From positions 124,001-188,000 of the forward strand of contig NZ_CANLCY010000001.1 in the NCBI RefSeq assembly GCF_947489255.1: 64,000 nt of DNA, given 5' to 3'. Source of the stretch: an uncultured Microbacterium sp. Its GTDB lineage: Bacteria > Actinomycetota > Actinomycetes > Actinomycetales > Microbacteriaceae. The notes beneath the pieces were generated by a model. It saw only the letters and a program-made list of their open reading frames with translations, had not been told where the DNA came from and searched no databases. Both the position numbers and the translations under genes were made by a program. Positions 36,643-45,170 of the stretch are shown in pieces (within the stretch, counting starts at the first letter, position 1; each line of letters opens with the position of its first letter).

Positions 36643-37830
36643 GTGATCGACGTCAGCGAGCACCTCGCGGCGATCCTCGAGGCGGTACGGCCCCTCGTCC
36701 CCGAATCGCGCGATGTCGCCTCCGCGCGCGGCCGGGTGCTCCGGCATCCGGTCTCGGCCGCCGTGGACGTGCCGGGCTTCGACTCCTCCGCGATGGACGG
36801 CTTCGCCGTGCGCGACCTCGACGCGCCGGCCACCCTGCGCGTGGTCGCCGACCTCCCCGCCGGCACCGACCTCGACCCGCCGATGGATGCCGGTGACGCC
36901 GTCCGCATCATGACCGGGGCGCCCGTACCCACCGACGCCACCGCCGTCGTCCCCTTCGAGGAGACCGCGCGGGGGCTGGCCGGGGGCCTCGAGCCCGTCG
37001 AGGTCGTCGTCTCCCCGCGGGCGCCGGGGGCGCACATCCGCCGCCGCGGCTCGGACGTGCAGCAGGGGGATCTCGTCGTTGAGGCCGGCGTGCGCCTGAC
37101 CGCCGCCCGGATCGGTGCCATCGCGGCATCCGGAGTCGGCACCGTCGAGGTGTCGCGCGCCGCCCGGGTCGCCGTGGTGTCGACCGGGTCCGAGCTCGTC
37201 GCGCCGGGCGCGGAGCTGCGTCGTGGCCGGATCCCCGAGTCGAACAGCGTGCTGCTCGCCGGTCTCGCCGAGGAGGCCGGGGCCGACGTCGTGCTGCGCA
37301 CGAGCGTCGACGACGAGGGCGACGGTCCGCGCCGTGCGATCGCGGCCGCGGAGGCAGCGGGGGCCGACGTCGTCGTCTTCTCCGGGGGCGTGAGCGCCGG
37401 GGCGTACGAGGTGGTGAAGAACACGCTCGGCGACCTCATGCGCTTCGACCGCGTGCGCATGCAGCCCGGAAAACCTCAGGGCTTCGGGCGCACCCCCGCC
37501 GGCACCCTGCTGTTCGGGCTCCCGGGCAATCCCGTGAGCGCCGCGGTGTCGTTCGAGCTGTTCGTGCGTCCGGCACTGCGCGCGCTGGAGGGCGACGTCG
37601 AGCTCGGGCGCGCGCAGGTGCGGGTGGCGCTCGCCGGGGGGTGGCGGGCGCGACCGGGCAGAACGCAGTACGTGCCGGTGTCGCTCGACCGCTCCGATCC
37701 GCAACGCTGGCGGGCGACCCCGACGCCGCGCGGCACGCGGGGCCTCGGTCAGGCCGAGGGACTGGCCGTGATCCCCTCGCGCGACGACGACCTCGACCCC
37801 GATGCCCTCGTGACGGTCGCCCTGTGGTAA
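36643..37830 (+). CDS. moeA: Molybdopterin molybdotransferase MoeA
   Basis: A 395-residue MoeA, which inserts molybdate into adenylated molybdopterin. Conserved segments include DVPGFDSSAMDGFAVRDLD near residue 45, VRIMTGAPVPTDATAVVPFE, VVSTGSELV, and VFSGGVSAGAYEVVKNTLG followed by FDRVRMQPGKPQGFG. It supplies cofactor for molybdoenzymes such as the one at 27959. The stop overlaps the next start: GTG at 37824 lies inside the last codons. Confidence 0.93.
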   Translation: MIDVSEHLAAILEAVRPLVPESRDVASARGRVLRHPVSAAVDVPGFDSSAMDGFAVRDLDAPATLRVVADLPAGTDLDPPMDAGDAVRIMTGAPVPTDATAVVPFEETARGLAGGLEPVEVVVSPRAPGAHIRRRGSDVQQGDLVVEAGVRLTAARIGAIAASGVGTVEVSRAARVAVVSTGSELVAPGAELRRGRIPESNSVLLAGLAEEAGADVVLRTSVDDEGDGPRRAIAAAEAAGADVVVFSGGVSAGAYEVVKNTLGDLMRFDRVRMQPGKPQGFGRTPAGTLLFGLPGNPVSAAVSFELFVRPALRALEGDVELGRAQVRVALAGGWRARPGRTQYVPVSLDRSDPQRWRATPTPRGTRGLGQAEGLAVIPSRDDDLDPDALVTVALW

Positions 37831-38654
37831 GCGTCGACGCGATCCTGCTCGCCGGCGGTCGCGGGTCGCGGGTGGGCGGCGCCGCGAAGCCGCTGTTCGA
37901 GGTCGGGGGATCGACGCTGCTCGCCGCGGCGATCGACGCCGTGCGGGCCGGCGGGACGGGACGCGTCGTCGTGGTCGCACCGATGCTCGACGCCGCGCTC
38001 GACGTCGATTGGGTACGCGAGGATCCGCCCTTCGGCGGCCCGGTCGCCGCCGTCGTCGCTGCGCTGCCGGCGGTGGATGCCGACGAGGTCTACGTCATCG
38101 CCTGCGACCTCGCCGCACCGGCCGCGGCCGTCCGACGGCTCACCGCGCCCATCCCGCCCGGGGCCGACGGGGTGTGTCTCGACGACGGCCGACGCCAGTG
38201 GCTCATCGGCCGGTACCGCACCGCGGCGCTGCGGGCAGCGGCATCCGGTCTCCCCGCGGCGGGCCGCGACGCGTCGATGCGGGCGCTGCTCGGCGGCCTG
38301 TCCATCGCCGCGATCGCGGCCCCCGCGACGGAGACGCGCGACATCGACACGTGGGACGATCTCCGGAGAGCCCGAGGAGGAGCCATGACCGAGAACCGCA
38401 CCCTGCCCCCCGAGGCGCTGAACGAGTGGAGCGCCGCGCTCGCCGAGCGCTTCGGCCTCGACGACGGCGACATCCCCATCTCGCTCATCCTCGACCTCGC
38501 CCGCGACGTCGCCAACGGCGTCGCGCGCCCCGCGGCTCCCCTCAGCGCCTTCGTGGCGGGCCTCGTCGCGGGTCGGGCGGGAGGGTCCGCCGCCGACACC
38601 GAGGCCGCCGTCGCGGCCGTCGTCGAGATGGCGCGCGAGTGGAAGAACCGCTGA
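37824..38654 (+). CDS. MobA-like nucleotidyltransferase fused to a DUF6457 domain
   Basis: A 276-residue protein. The first 185 residues are a MobA-type nucleotidyltransferase (ILLAGGRGSRVGGAAKPLFE, then GGPVAAVVAALPAV and VIACDLA), which attaches GMP to molybdopterin; some residues are diverged. The C-terminal 89 residues form a DUF6457 domain (ALNEWSAALAERFGLDDGD, then LILDLARDVANGVARP). An internal ATG at 38385 has GAGGAGGAGCC just upstream, so the DUF6457 part may also be made alone. The gene overlaps the end of moeA. Confidence 0.75.
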   Translation: MVSVDAILLAGGRGSRVGGAAKPLFEVGGSTLLAAAIDAVRAGGTGRVVVVAPMLDAALDVDWVREDPPFGGPVAAVVAALPAVDADEVYVIACDLAAPAAAVRRLTAPIPPGADGVCLDDGRRQWLIGRYRTAALRAAASGLPAAGRDASMRALLGGLSIAAIAAPATETRDIDTWDDLRRARGGAMTENRTLPPEALNEWSAALAERFGLDDGDIPISLILDLARDVANGVARPAAPLSAFVAGLVAGRAGGSAADTEAAVAAVVEMAREWKNR

Positions 38655-38680
38655 GCCCGATTCCGGAAGGGCTCGTAGTC

Positions 38681-39076
38681 GTGCTCGGCGTCGTCGCCGG
38701 GCTCGTCATCCTGTGGCTCGCGCTCGTGGTGGTGCTGTGGGTGCAGCAGAAGCGGTCGGGTGAGGCGGTCGACTGGCGCGCCGTGATGCGCCTGGCGCCC
38801 GACGTGGTGCGGCTGATCCGCCGACTGGCGGCCGACCGCACGGTGTCGCGAGCCACCCGGTGGTGGCTGGGCGGGCTGCTGGTCTACCTGCTGCTGCCGA
38901 TCGACCTCATCCCCGATTTCCTGCCGGTCATCGGCTACGCCGACGACGCGATCGTGGTCGTCATCGCCCTGCGCTTCGCGATCCGTCACGCGGGGATGCC
39001 GGCGATCGAGCGCCACTGGCCCGGCACACCCGAGGGGCTGCGGAGCGTGCTGGCGCTGGTCGGCGCCGCGCGGTGA
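38681..39076 (+). CDS. YkvA-like DUF1232 membrane protein
   Basis: A 131-residue protein with an N-terminal helix (GVVAGLVILWLALVVVLWVQ) and the DUF1232 core LLVYLLLPIDLIPDFLPVIG followed by YADDAIVVVIALRF, the family signature. The role of these proteins is unknown. No ATG is available; GTG at 38681 is taken because GGAAGG lies ten bases ahead. A CTG overlapping the previous stop is a weaker alternative. Confidence 0.7.
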   Translation: MLGVVAGLVILWLALVVVLWVQQKRSGEAVDWRAVMRLAPDVVRLIRRLAADRTVSRATRWWLGGLLVYLLLPIDLIPDFLPVIGYADDAIVVVIALRFAIRHAGMPAIERHWPGTPEGLRSVLALVGAAR

Positions 39077-39079
39077 GGG

Positions 39080-39475
39080 TCAGGCCGTCTCGAGAACGTT
39101 GATCGCGAACTCCGGCGCGATCGCGGCGAGGCGCGCGTCGTTCGTCCACAGGCGCGTGCATCCCGCGTGCTGCGCGATGGCGAGATGAAGGGCGTCCGAT
39201 GTTCCCAGGCCCGGGTGCTTCGCCCGGAGGCGCGCTGCGCTCAGATACGCGTCGGGCCCTGCCGACAGCATCTCGAACCGGTCGAAGACGCTCCACATGC
39301 GCAGCTGCGGCTCGGCGTGCCCGTCGCGCATCGGTCCGACCATCGACTCGAGCATGACGAGCGGACTCGCGGCCAGAGGAGAGTCCGCTCCGATGAGTGC
39401 GTGACGAGCCCGGTCGCCAAGGTCGTCGCCGCGCTCGACCGCGTAGATCACCACGCAGCTGTCGACATAGATCAC
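39080..39475 (-). CDS. PIN-domain toxin (VapC-type)
   Basis: A 131-residue PIN nuclease. The first catalytic Asp is in YVDSCVVIY at the N-terminus, followed by a conserved Glu in LVMLESMVG, Asp in GTSDALHLAIA and a C-terminal WTNDARLA. These four acidic positions match VapC RNases. The GTG start overlaps the antitoxin stop by four bases, the usual toxin-antitoxin arrangement. It ends four bases from the convergent DUF1232 gene. Confidence 0.88.
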   Translation of the reverse strand: MIYVDSCVVIYAVERGDDLGDRARHALIGADSPLAASPLVMLESMVGPMRDGHAEPQLRMWSVFDRFEMLSAGPDAYLSAARLRAKHPGLGTSDALHLAIAQHAGCTRLWTNDARLAAIAPEFAINVLETA

Positions 39476-39717
39476 GCTCCGGCGCACCGGTTCTCGGCGA
39501 CGATCTTCTCGATCTCGTCGATGGGGCGCGTCAGCTCGGGTGTCAACGGGTTCTCCCGCAGCCACGTCGCGAAGGGGTTTCGAGGCTGTTCCGGCACGGC
39601 GAACGGCACGATCCGCGCGACCGGCACCCCCCGTCTAGCAACGGTGACCTCGGCGCCCGATTCGACGTCGGCGATCAGCCGCGACAGGTTGTTGCGCGCC
39701 TCCACGACGTTGTACAT
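39472..39717 (-). CDS. Phd/YefM-type antitoxin
   Basis: An 81-residue antitoxin. The N-terminal Phd fold is seen as YNVVEARNNLSRLIADVESG followed by VTVARRGVPVARIVPF. The C-terminal half (PLTPELTRPIDEIEKIVAEN) is the likely toxin-binding tail. It should bind DNA upstream of itself and repress the pair. A GTG directly ahead of the ATG could also start the protein. Confidence 0.88.
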   Translation of the reverse strand: MYNVVEARNNLSRLIADVESGAEVTVARRGVPVARIVPFAVPEQPRNPFATWLRENPLTPELTRPIDEIEKIVAENRCAGA

Positions 39718-39756
39718 CACGGCGGCACCCTAGCCACCTACCTGGCTAGATCGACC

Positions 39757-40932
39757 TCATCGCCCCACGTATTCACCCCGCGGGCGCAGCCGCATGGCGG
39801 GCTCGGCATACTCCGCGGCAATGTGCGCGATCCACCCCGCCAGCCGGCCGATGACGAAGATCGTGCTGGCGGCGTCCTCGGGCAGGCGTGCCCCGGATGC
39901 CAGCGCGGCCAGCGCCAGATCCACGTTGGGCCGCAGCCGCGCCCGCGCGCCGACGACCTCCAAGAGCCGGTGCACGGCATCCATCGTCCCCGCCCCGTCG
40001 GGAAGCGCCGCGATGAACGGGAACAGGGCGTCGGCGCGGTCGTCGACGCCGCGATAGAGCGGATGGCCGAAGCCCGGGATGCCGTTGCCGTCCTGCAGCG
40101 CTTCGGCCAGGGCCCGTTCGGGGTCGAGGCCTCGTCGCACGCGCGTGAGAAGGCGCGCGGTGCGGGTGGCCGCCGAGATGTGCAGGGGGGAGTCGGCGGC
40201 GCCGAGCGCGGCGCTGACGGCGGCGTATCCGTCGGCGCGCGCCGAGGCGGCGACGCGCGCGGCGAAGGTCGACACGGCGAGGTCGTGATCGATGAGCAGC
40301 ACCAGAGCCGCGTTGACGGCGGGACCGACGGATGCCGGGGCGTTCCACGCGCGCGTCAGCGACAGCGCGATGTCGGGGTCGGGGTCTCCGCCGAGGGCCA
40401 CCGGGAGTCCGGTCAGCAGCGTCCATCCGATGCGGTGCAGCGTGGCCGGTGATGCGTCGTGCCGCAGGGGATCGTCGGCGGCGAAGCCGGTGAGGGCGGC
40501 GCGGAGGCGGTCCATGGCCCCGGCGTGCGGAGGCAGCGCCGCCACCATCTCCCGGGCGCTCCCGATGGCGGGGTCGGGGGCGTCGACGCGCTCCGCGTCC
40601 CAGAGCCACGCGACGATCTCGGCGAACGGACGCTCGACGAGGTCGCGGGCACGGCGCCCCCGGTAGAGCAGCTCGTCGTCCTCGATGTCGGCGATGTCGG
40701 TGTGCACGACCCCCAACGGCATCCCGGTGGTGGGGTGGGTCGGTGCCTGCGCGGCCGCGCGTCGCCTCCCGGTCGCGAAGGCCTCGACCTCGAGGGCGTC
40801 GAAGGTCGAGCCGCGCGCGTCGCGCTCGCGGCCGAGCAGCCCGCGGGAGACGTAGGCGTAGACCGTCTCGGGCTTCACGCCGAGTCGGGCGGCGGCCTGC
40901 GCGGCGGTGAGGCGGGGGAGGGGCGCTGTCAT
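39757..40932 (-). CDS. Citrate synthase-family protein with N-terminal HTH
   Basis: A 391-residue protein. Residues 8-60 form a MerR/excisionase-like helix-turn-helix (LTAAQAAARLGVKPETVYAY then SRGLLG). The remainder is a citrate synthase fold with LLIDHDLAVSTFAARV (first His), GFGHPLYRG (second His) and NVDLALAAL (Asp). Catalytic residues are thus kept, so it may condense acyl-CoA and oxaloacetate or act as a metabolite-sensing regulator. It is divergent from a second citrate synthase across a 52-base gap. Confidence 0.8.
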   Translation of the reverse strand: MTAPLPRLTAAQAAARLGVKPETVYAYVSRGLLGRERDARGSTFDALEVEAFATGRRRAAAQAPTHPTTGMPLGVVHTDIADIEDDELLYRGRRARDLVERPFAEIVAWLWDAERVDAPDPAIGSAREMVAALPPHAGAMDRLRAALTGFAADDPLRHDASPATLHRIGWTLLTGLPVALGGDPDPDIALSLTRAWNAPASVGPAVNAALVLLIDHDLAVSTFAARVAASARADGYAAVSAALGAADSPLHISAATRTARLLTRVRRGLDPERALAEALQDGNGIPGFGHPLYRGVDDRADALFPFIAALPDGAGTMDAVHRLLEVVGARARLRPNVDLALAALASGARLPEDAASTIFVIGRLAGWIAHIAAEYAEPAMRLRPRGEYVGR

Positions 40933-40942
40933 CTTGATCCGA

Positions 40943-40952
40943 TCAACGTTGA
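40943..40952. promoter_or_regulatory. Palindrome between the divergent citrate synthase genes
   Basis: TCAACGTTGA is a perfect 10-bp palindrome, placed 11 bases upstream of the HTH-protein start and 33 bases upstream of the other start. It is the only symmetric element in the 52-base gap, so it is the best candidate operator for the HTH-containing protein. Confidence 0.5.
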
Positions 40953-40984
40953 CGCTTTCGACGTCATGTTCGCACACTGAGCGC

Positions 40985-42070
40985 ATGAGCGACCTGATCG
41001 ATGTGCCCCGCGGACTCAACGGCGTCGTGGCGGCCGAAACCGCCATCAGCGACGTCGACGGCGACGCCGGTTTCTACCACTACCGCGGCCACTCCGCGGT
41101 CGACCTCGCGCGCACGCGCCGCTTCGAAGACGTCTGGCACCTCCTCGTCGTCGGCGCCCTGCCCGACGACCCGGGCGCCTTCGCCGAGCGGATCGCCGCC
41201 GCGCAGTCCGATGACCGGCTGGCGCCCCTTCTCTCCGCCGTGCGCGCGCAGAGCGACCAGCCGCTCGCGGTGCTGCGCGCGGTGTGGACGCTCGCGGCAT
41301 CCCTCCGTCGCTCCCGAGCGCTGTACGACCTCGACGAGGCCGGGAGGCTCGACGAGGCGATCGCTTTCGCCGCGATGGCACCGCTCGCCCTCGCACCGTC
41401 AGCGGAACGGATGCCGGCGGGCCGCGGCGTCGTGTCCGACTACCTCGAGCGGGTCACGGGGGCCACCCCCCACGAGGCGCACGTCCGCGCTTTGTCGGCC
41501 TACCTCGTCGCGGCGATGGACCACGGCTTCAACGCCTCGACGTTCACGGCCCGGGTCATCGCCTCGACCGGCGCCGACATGGCATCCTGCCTCACCGGCG
41601 CGCTCGGCGCGCTCTCGGGACCGCTGCACGGGGGAGCCCCGGCGCGGGCCCTCGACAGCCTCGACGCCGCCGGCGACGATCCCGCCGCGTGGATCGCGGG
41701 CGAGCTCTCCGCCGGGCGACGCCTCATGGGCTTCGGGCACGCGGTGTACCGCACGGCCGATCCGCGGTCGGAGCTGCTGCGCGAAGTCGCGCGGGGCCTC
41801 GGCGGCGACCGGGTGGTGCAGGCGCTGGCGTTCCAGGCGGAGGCGGAGCGGCAGCTCGCCGTCCGGCATCCGGAGCGCCCCCTCCGGGCCAACGTCGAGT
41901 TCTACGCCGCGGTCGTGATGGAGCAGTGCGGCATCCCGCGCGAGATGTTCACCCCGACCTTCGCTCTGGCCCGCACGATCGGCTGGACGGCGCACGTGCT
42001 CGAACAGGCGCGGGACCCGAAGATCATCCGACCCGCGGCGCGGTACGTGGGGCCGGGATCGATCCGCTGA
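40985..42070 (+). CDS. Citrate synthase, CitA-like
   Basis: A 361-residue citrate synthase-family enzyme. It starts GLNGVVAAETAISDVDGDAG, the usual opening of this branch, and keeps AAMDHGFNASTFTARV (first His) and MGFGHAVYRTADPR (second His). The usual catalytic Asp position reads NVEFYAAVVM, with Glu; mycobacterial CitA proteins show the same change. The C-terminus (HVLEQARDPKIIRPAARYVG) is also CitA-like. It is one of a divergent pair with the HTH citrate synthase. Confidence 0.82.
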   Translation: MSDLIDVPRGLNGVVAAETAISDVDGDAGFYHYRGHSAVDLARTRRFEDVWHLLVVGALPDDPGAFAERIAAAQSDDRLAPLLSAVRAQSDQPLAVLRAVWTLAASLRRSRALYDLDEAGRLDEAIAFAAMAPLALAPSAERMPAGRGVVSDYLERVTGATPHEAHVRALSAYLVAAMDHGFNASTFTARVIASTGADMASCLTGALGALSGPLHGGAPARALDSLDAAGDDPAAWIAGELSAGRRLMGFGHAVYRTADPRSELLREVARGLGGDRVVQALAFQAEAERQLAVRHPERPLRANVEFYAAVVMEQCGIPREMFTPTFALARTIGWTAHVLEQARDPKIIRPAARYVGPGSIR

Positions 42071-42574
42071 CGCGGGGCCGCCGGGCCCGCGGCGCGGCCG
42101 TGCGGCGGGCGGCGGGCTCGAGCGGTCGTGTGGCGGGCGGGGTCCTCGCCGGGGCCTTGCGGCGGGCGGTGGCCCCGACACGGTCGTGTCCCGTCGTGCG
42201 GAGTCGACCGGCGACGCGCCGAGCGCCGCCGCCGCGCGGCGGCGTGTCGGATCGCGACTCCGCACGACGGTACGGCCCCTCGACGCCCGGCCCGCCTCCG
42301 CACGGCGGCACGGTCCCGCGGCGCGGCGCGGCGCGGCGCGACGCTCGACTCCGCACGACGGTACGGCCCCTCGACGCCCGGCCCGCCTCCGCACGGCGGC
42401 ACGGTCCCTCGGCGCCCGGCCCGCCTCCGCACGGCGGCACGGTCCCTCGGCGCCCGGCCCGCCTCCGCACGGCGGCACGGCCCCTCGGCGCCCGGCCCGC
42501 CTCCGCGGACGATCGGTCGGATGCCGCGGACGAACGGCCCGGCGCGAACCGCGGTCGCCCGCGAGCATCGGAGG
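42071..42574. repeat. 504-base gap with palindrome and tandem repeats
   Basis: No gene is convincing. CCGTCGTGCGGAGTCG (42191-42206) and CGACTCCGCACGACGG (42255-42270) are perfect 16-bp inverted arms. A related block beginning GACTCCGCACGACGG recurs at 42256 and 42347 (period 91). From 42391 to about 42506 a 38-bp unit beginning GCACGGCGGCACGG is repeated three times with almost no change (copies start at 42391, 42429 and 42467). The gap precedes the MFS gene. Confidence 0.75.
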
Positions 42575-43774
42575 ATGACCACCACCGCTCCCGTTCCCAC
42601 GCCCGTCGTCGGGCCGTCCACGATGCGCTACGGCGGCCTCGTCGTCGTCATGCTGCTGAGCTTCCTGCTCGTCACCGCGGAGTTCCTCCCCAACGGCGTC
42701 CTCACCGAGATGGCCGCCTCACTGGGCGTCACGGCGGGGCAGGCCGGTCAGACGGTCACCGTCACCGCGCTCGCGGGGCTCTTCTTCGCACCGACCGTGG
42801 GGCTGCTGCTCCCGCGTCTCGACCGCCGCACGCTGCTGATCGGAGCGGCCGCGTCGGCCACCGTCTCGAGCCTCGTCGTGGCCATCGCGCCGAGCCTGCC
42901 GGCGATCCTCGTCGCGCGCTTCCTGCTCGGAGCCGCGATCAGTGCGTTCTGGTCCATGTCGATCACGGTCGCCGCCCGCCTGTCGAGCCCCGACCGCATC
43001 GGTCGCGCGATGATGTTCGGCTCGGCCGGACTCTCGCTGGCCACGGTCGCGGGCGTGCCGATCGGGGTGGCACTGAGCGAGGCGCTCGACTGGCGCCTGG
43101 CCTTCCTGCTCATCGCCGTCGCGACCGCGGCCGTGGGTATCGGCGTGCGCGTGGCGCTGCCCCCGGTGCCGCCGGCCGCGGCGTCGAGCCTCGGCATCCT
43201 GTTCGACACCCTCCGGCGGCCCGGCAACACCGGAGGCATGGTGGGGCACGTGCTCGTCGTGCTGGGGCACTTCGTCGCGTACACCTACGTGCGCCTGTCG
43301 CTCGAGCGCATCCCCGACGTCGGCGCGGGCACGATCGTGCTGCTGCTCGCGTTGTTCGGGGTGGGAGGATTCGGGGGCAACATCCTCGTCGGCCTCGTCG
43401 TCGACCGCGCCTTCGCCCGTCTCTCCGTCGTCGGACCGCTCGCCATCGCCCTCGCGATCGCTGCGGTCATGCTGCTGCCCGGGTCGCTCGTGGTCGTCGC
43501 GATCGCCGTCTCGGTGTGGGGCTTCTTCTTCTCGTCGTGGCTGATCATCGTCAACACGTGGGTCGGACACCGCATGCCCGACCGCCTCGAGGCCGGGGGC
43601 AGCCTCGTCGTCACGGGGTTCCAGCTCGCGATCACCATCGCGGCGGGTGTGGGCGGCATCCTCGTCGACGCCACCAGCGTGCAGACGGTGGATGCCATCG
43701 GCATCGCGCTCCTCGTCATCGGCGCCGTGCTTTTCGGCGTCTCGCTGCGCGAGCGGCGGTCCGTCCGGGGCTGA
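42575..43774 (+). CDS. MFS transporter, DHA1-like efflux family
   Basis: A 399-residue membrane protein with about 12 hydrophobic helices. The first is GGLVVVMLLSFLLVTAEFLP, and a short basic loop RLDRRTLLIG follows helix two, as in the major facilitator family. The 'TAEFLPNGVLTEMAASLGVT' pattern (20 residues) is common in sugar- and drug-efflux members (SotB/AraJ-like). The substrate cannot be read from the sequence. GGAGG lies too close to the ATG at 42575 to be an ideal ribosome site. It converges on an AraC-type regulator. Confidence 0.82.
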   Translation: MTTTAPVPTPVVGPSTMRYGGLVVVMLLSFLLVTAEFLPNGVLTEMAASLGVTAGQAGQTVTVTALAGLFFAPTVGLLLPRLDRRTLLIGAAASATVSSLVVAIAPSLPAILVARFLLGAAISAFWSMSITVAARLSSPDRIGRAMMFGSAGLSLATVAGVPIGVALSEALDWRLAFLLIAVATAAVGIGVRVALPPVPPAAASSLGILFDTLRRPGNTGGMVGHVLVVLGHFVAYTYVRLSLERIPDVGAGTIVLLLALFGVGGFGGNILVGLVVDRAFARLSVVGPLAIALAIAAVMLLPGSLVVVAIAVSVWGFFFSSWLIIVNTWVGHRMPDRLEAGGSLVVTGFQLAITIAAGVGGILVDATSVQTVDAIGIALLVIGAVLFGVSLRERRSVRG

Positions 43775-43790
43775 GCCGCGGGCGGGGTGG

Positions 43791-44185
43791 GGTTTGGGGC
43801 GCGTTTCTTCGTTCGGGGCGGCAGTTTCGCGCCCCAAACGCCGGAATGCGCCCCAAACCCGGCCGGGGCTTGCGGGATCGCACGGATCCCGCCAGGGACG
43901 CGGGATCGCGTCCCGGACCCCGCCGGGTCCGCAAAACGCGCCTCGAACCGGCCCGGGGTCGCGGCCGCGTGGGGGCCGCCGGGAGGGCCGCAGCGACGTC
44001 CTGGGTTTGGGGCGCGTTCCTTCGTTCGGGGCGGCAGTTTCGCGCCCCAAACGCCGGAATGCGCCCCGAACCCGGCCGGGGCTTGCGGGATCGCGCCCCG
44101 GACCCCGCCGGGTCCGCGGAATGCGCCCCAAACCCGGCCGGGGCTTGCGGGATCACGTCCCGGACCCCGCCGCTCGTCCCGCGCG
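43791..44185. repeat. Duplicated palindromic block with GTTTGGGGCGC arms
   Basis: This fills the gap 43775-44187. GTTTGGGGCGC (43792-43802) and GCGCCCCAAAC (43829-43839) make a 48-bp hairpin. The same 48 bases recur at 44005-44052 with one change, giving a 213-base period. After each hairpin comes CCGGAATGCGCCCC and CGGCCGGGGCTTGCGGGATC; the latter occurs a third time near 44132. No gene is convincing. The gap lies between convergent MFS and AraC genes. Confidence 0.8.
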
Positions 44186-44187
44186 GG

Positions 44188-45075
44188 TCAGACCGCGAGC
44201 TCGCGCCGACCCGCCCGCCACGCCGAGGGGGCGACACCGACGTGACGCCGGAACGCGCGCCGGAAGCCCTCGTCGGAGGCGTAGCCCAGTGCGCGAGAGG
44301 TCTCGGAGACGCCGGTCCCGGCATCCAGCAGCTCTTTCGCCCGGCGCATGCGCACCTCGGTCACATACGACGCGGGCGAGGTGCCGAAGACCTGTCGGAA
44401 CCGCGCCGCGAACACCGATCGCGACATCGCGCCCAGGGCTGCGAGGTGATCGATGGTCCACTCGCGGCCGGGGTCGTCGATGACCGCCGAGACCACCCGA
44501 GCGAGGAACGGGTCGTCGGTGCGGGGCGGCCAGGTCTGCTCGTGCGCGGTCGCCGCCCACGCGCGCAGGGCCGAGAGCAGCACCGTCGTGACCATGAGCT
44601 TGCAGATCGTGGTGTCGCCGCCCCGCGGACCCATCGCTCCGGGAGTCGGGATGCCGAGATGCGCGGCCAGGCCCGCGGCGGCGGGCTCGGCGCGCGCGAA
44701 TTCGCTCACGAACACGACGGGCGGCAGCGCCCGGGTGTCGCTCGTGGGGGTCAGAGTGAGGGGCACCACGGTGACCTCGGCTCCGGACTGCGACGTCAGG
44801 GTGAGGGCGTGGCATCCGAGCGCGACGACGGCGTCGCCGGCGAGGAGCGTGCGGTCTCCCTCGATGGCCGCCGCTGAGCCGGAGGGGGCGTCGACCGCAC
44901 AGACCGACCGCTGCGAGGCGCGGCCCGTGAGCTCGCCGGCGCGCAAGTAGACCAGCGCGGCGTCGCCGCGGGCCAGGGTGAAACGTTCTCCGGCGTCGAG
45001 GCGTTGCCGCCGGGCGTGACCGGGCGACACGTCGATGCGCGAGAAGGCGCGTTCGAGGGCGTGCGACGGCGTCAT
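44188..45075 (-). CDS. AraC-family transcriptional regulator
   Basis: A 295-residue regulator. The C-terminal 100 residues carry two helix-turn-helix units: WTIDHLAALGAMSRSVFAAR and VSETSRALGYASDEGFRRAF, the latter matching the AraC signature, with the linker FGTSPASYVTEVRMRRAKEL. The N-terminal part is a cupin-like sensor domain as in cupin_6/AraC proteins. Convergent with an MFS exporter gene, which may be a target. ATG at 45075. Confidence 0.88.
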   Translation of the reverse strand: MTPSHALERAFSRIDVSPGHARRQRLDAGERFTLARGDAALVYLRAGELTGRASQRSVCAVDAPSGSAAAIEGDRTLLAGDAVVALGCHALTLTSQSGAEVTVVPLTLTPTSDTRALPPVVFVSEFARAEPAAAGLAAHLGIPTPGAMGPRGGDTTICKLMVTTVLLSALRAWAATAHEQTWPPRTDDPFLARVVSAVIDDPGREWTIDHLAALGAMSRSVFAARFRQVFGTSPASYVTEVRMRRAKELLDAGTGVSETSRALGYASDEGFRRAFRRHVGVAPSAWRAGRRELAV

Positions 45076-45170
45076 GTCACGGTCGAACCCCGAGCCCGGT
45101 TCGGCTATTCCACGGCGACGCGCGCCTCACCCGACTGGCACCCCGAAGCCACCTGTCCGAGGATGGACGC

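Noticed and set aside
42391..42506. Possible CRISPR-like array
   Set aside because: The 38-bp units are directly contiguous with no unique spacers and no cas genes are nearby.
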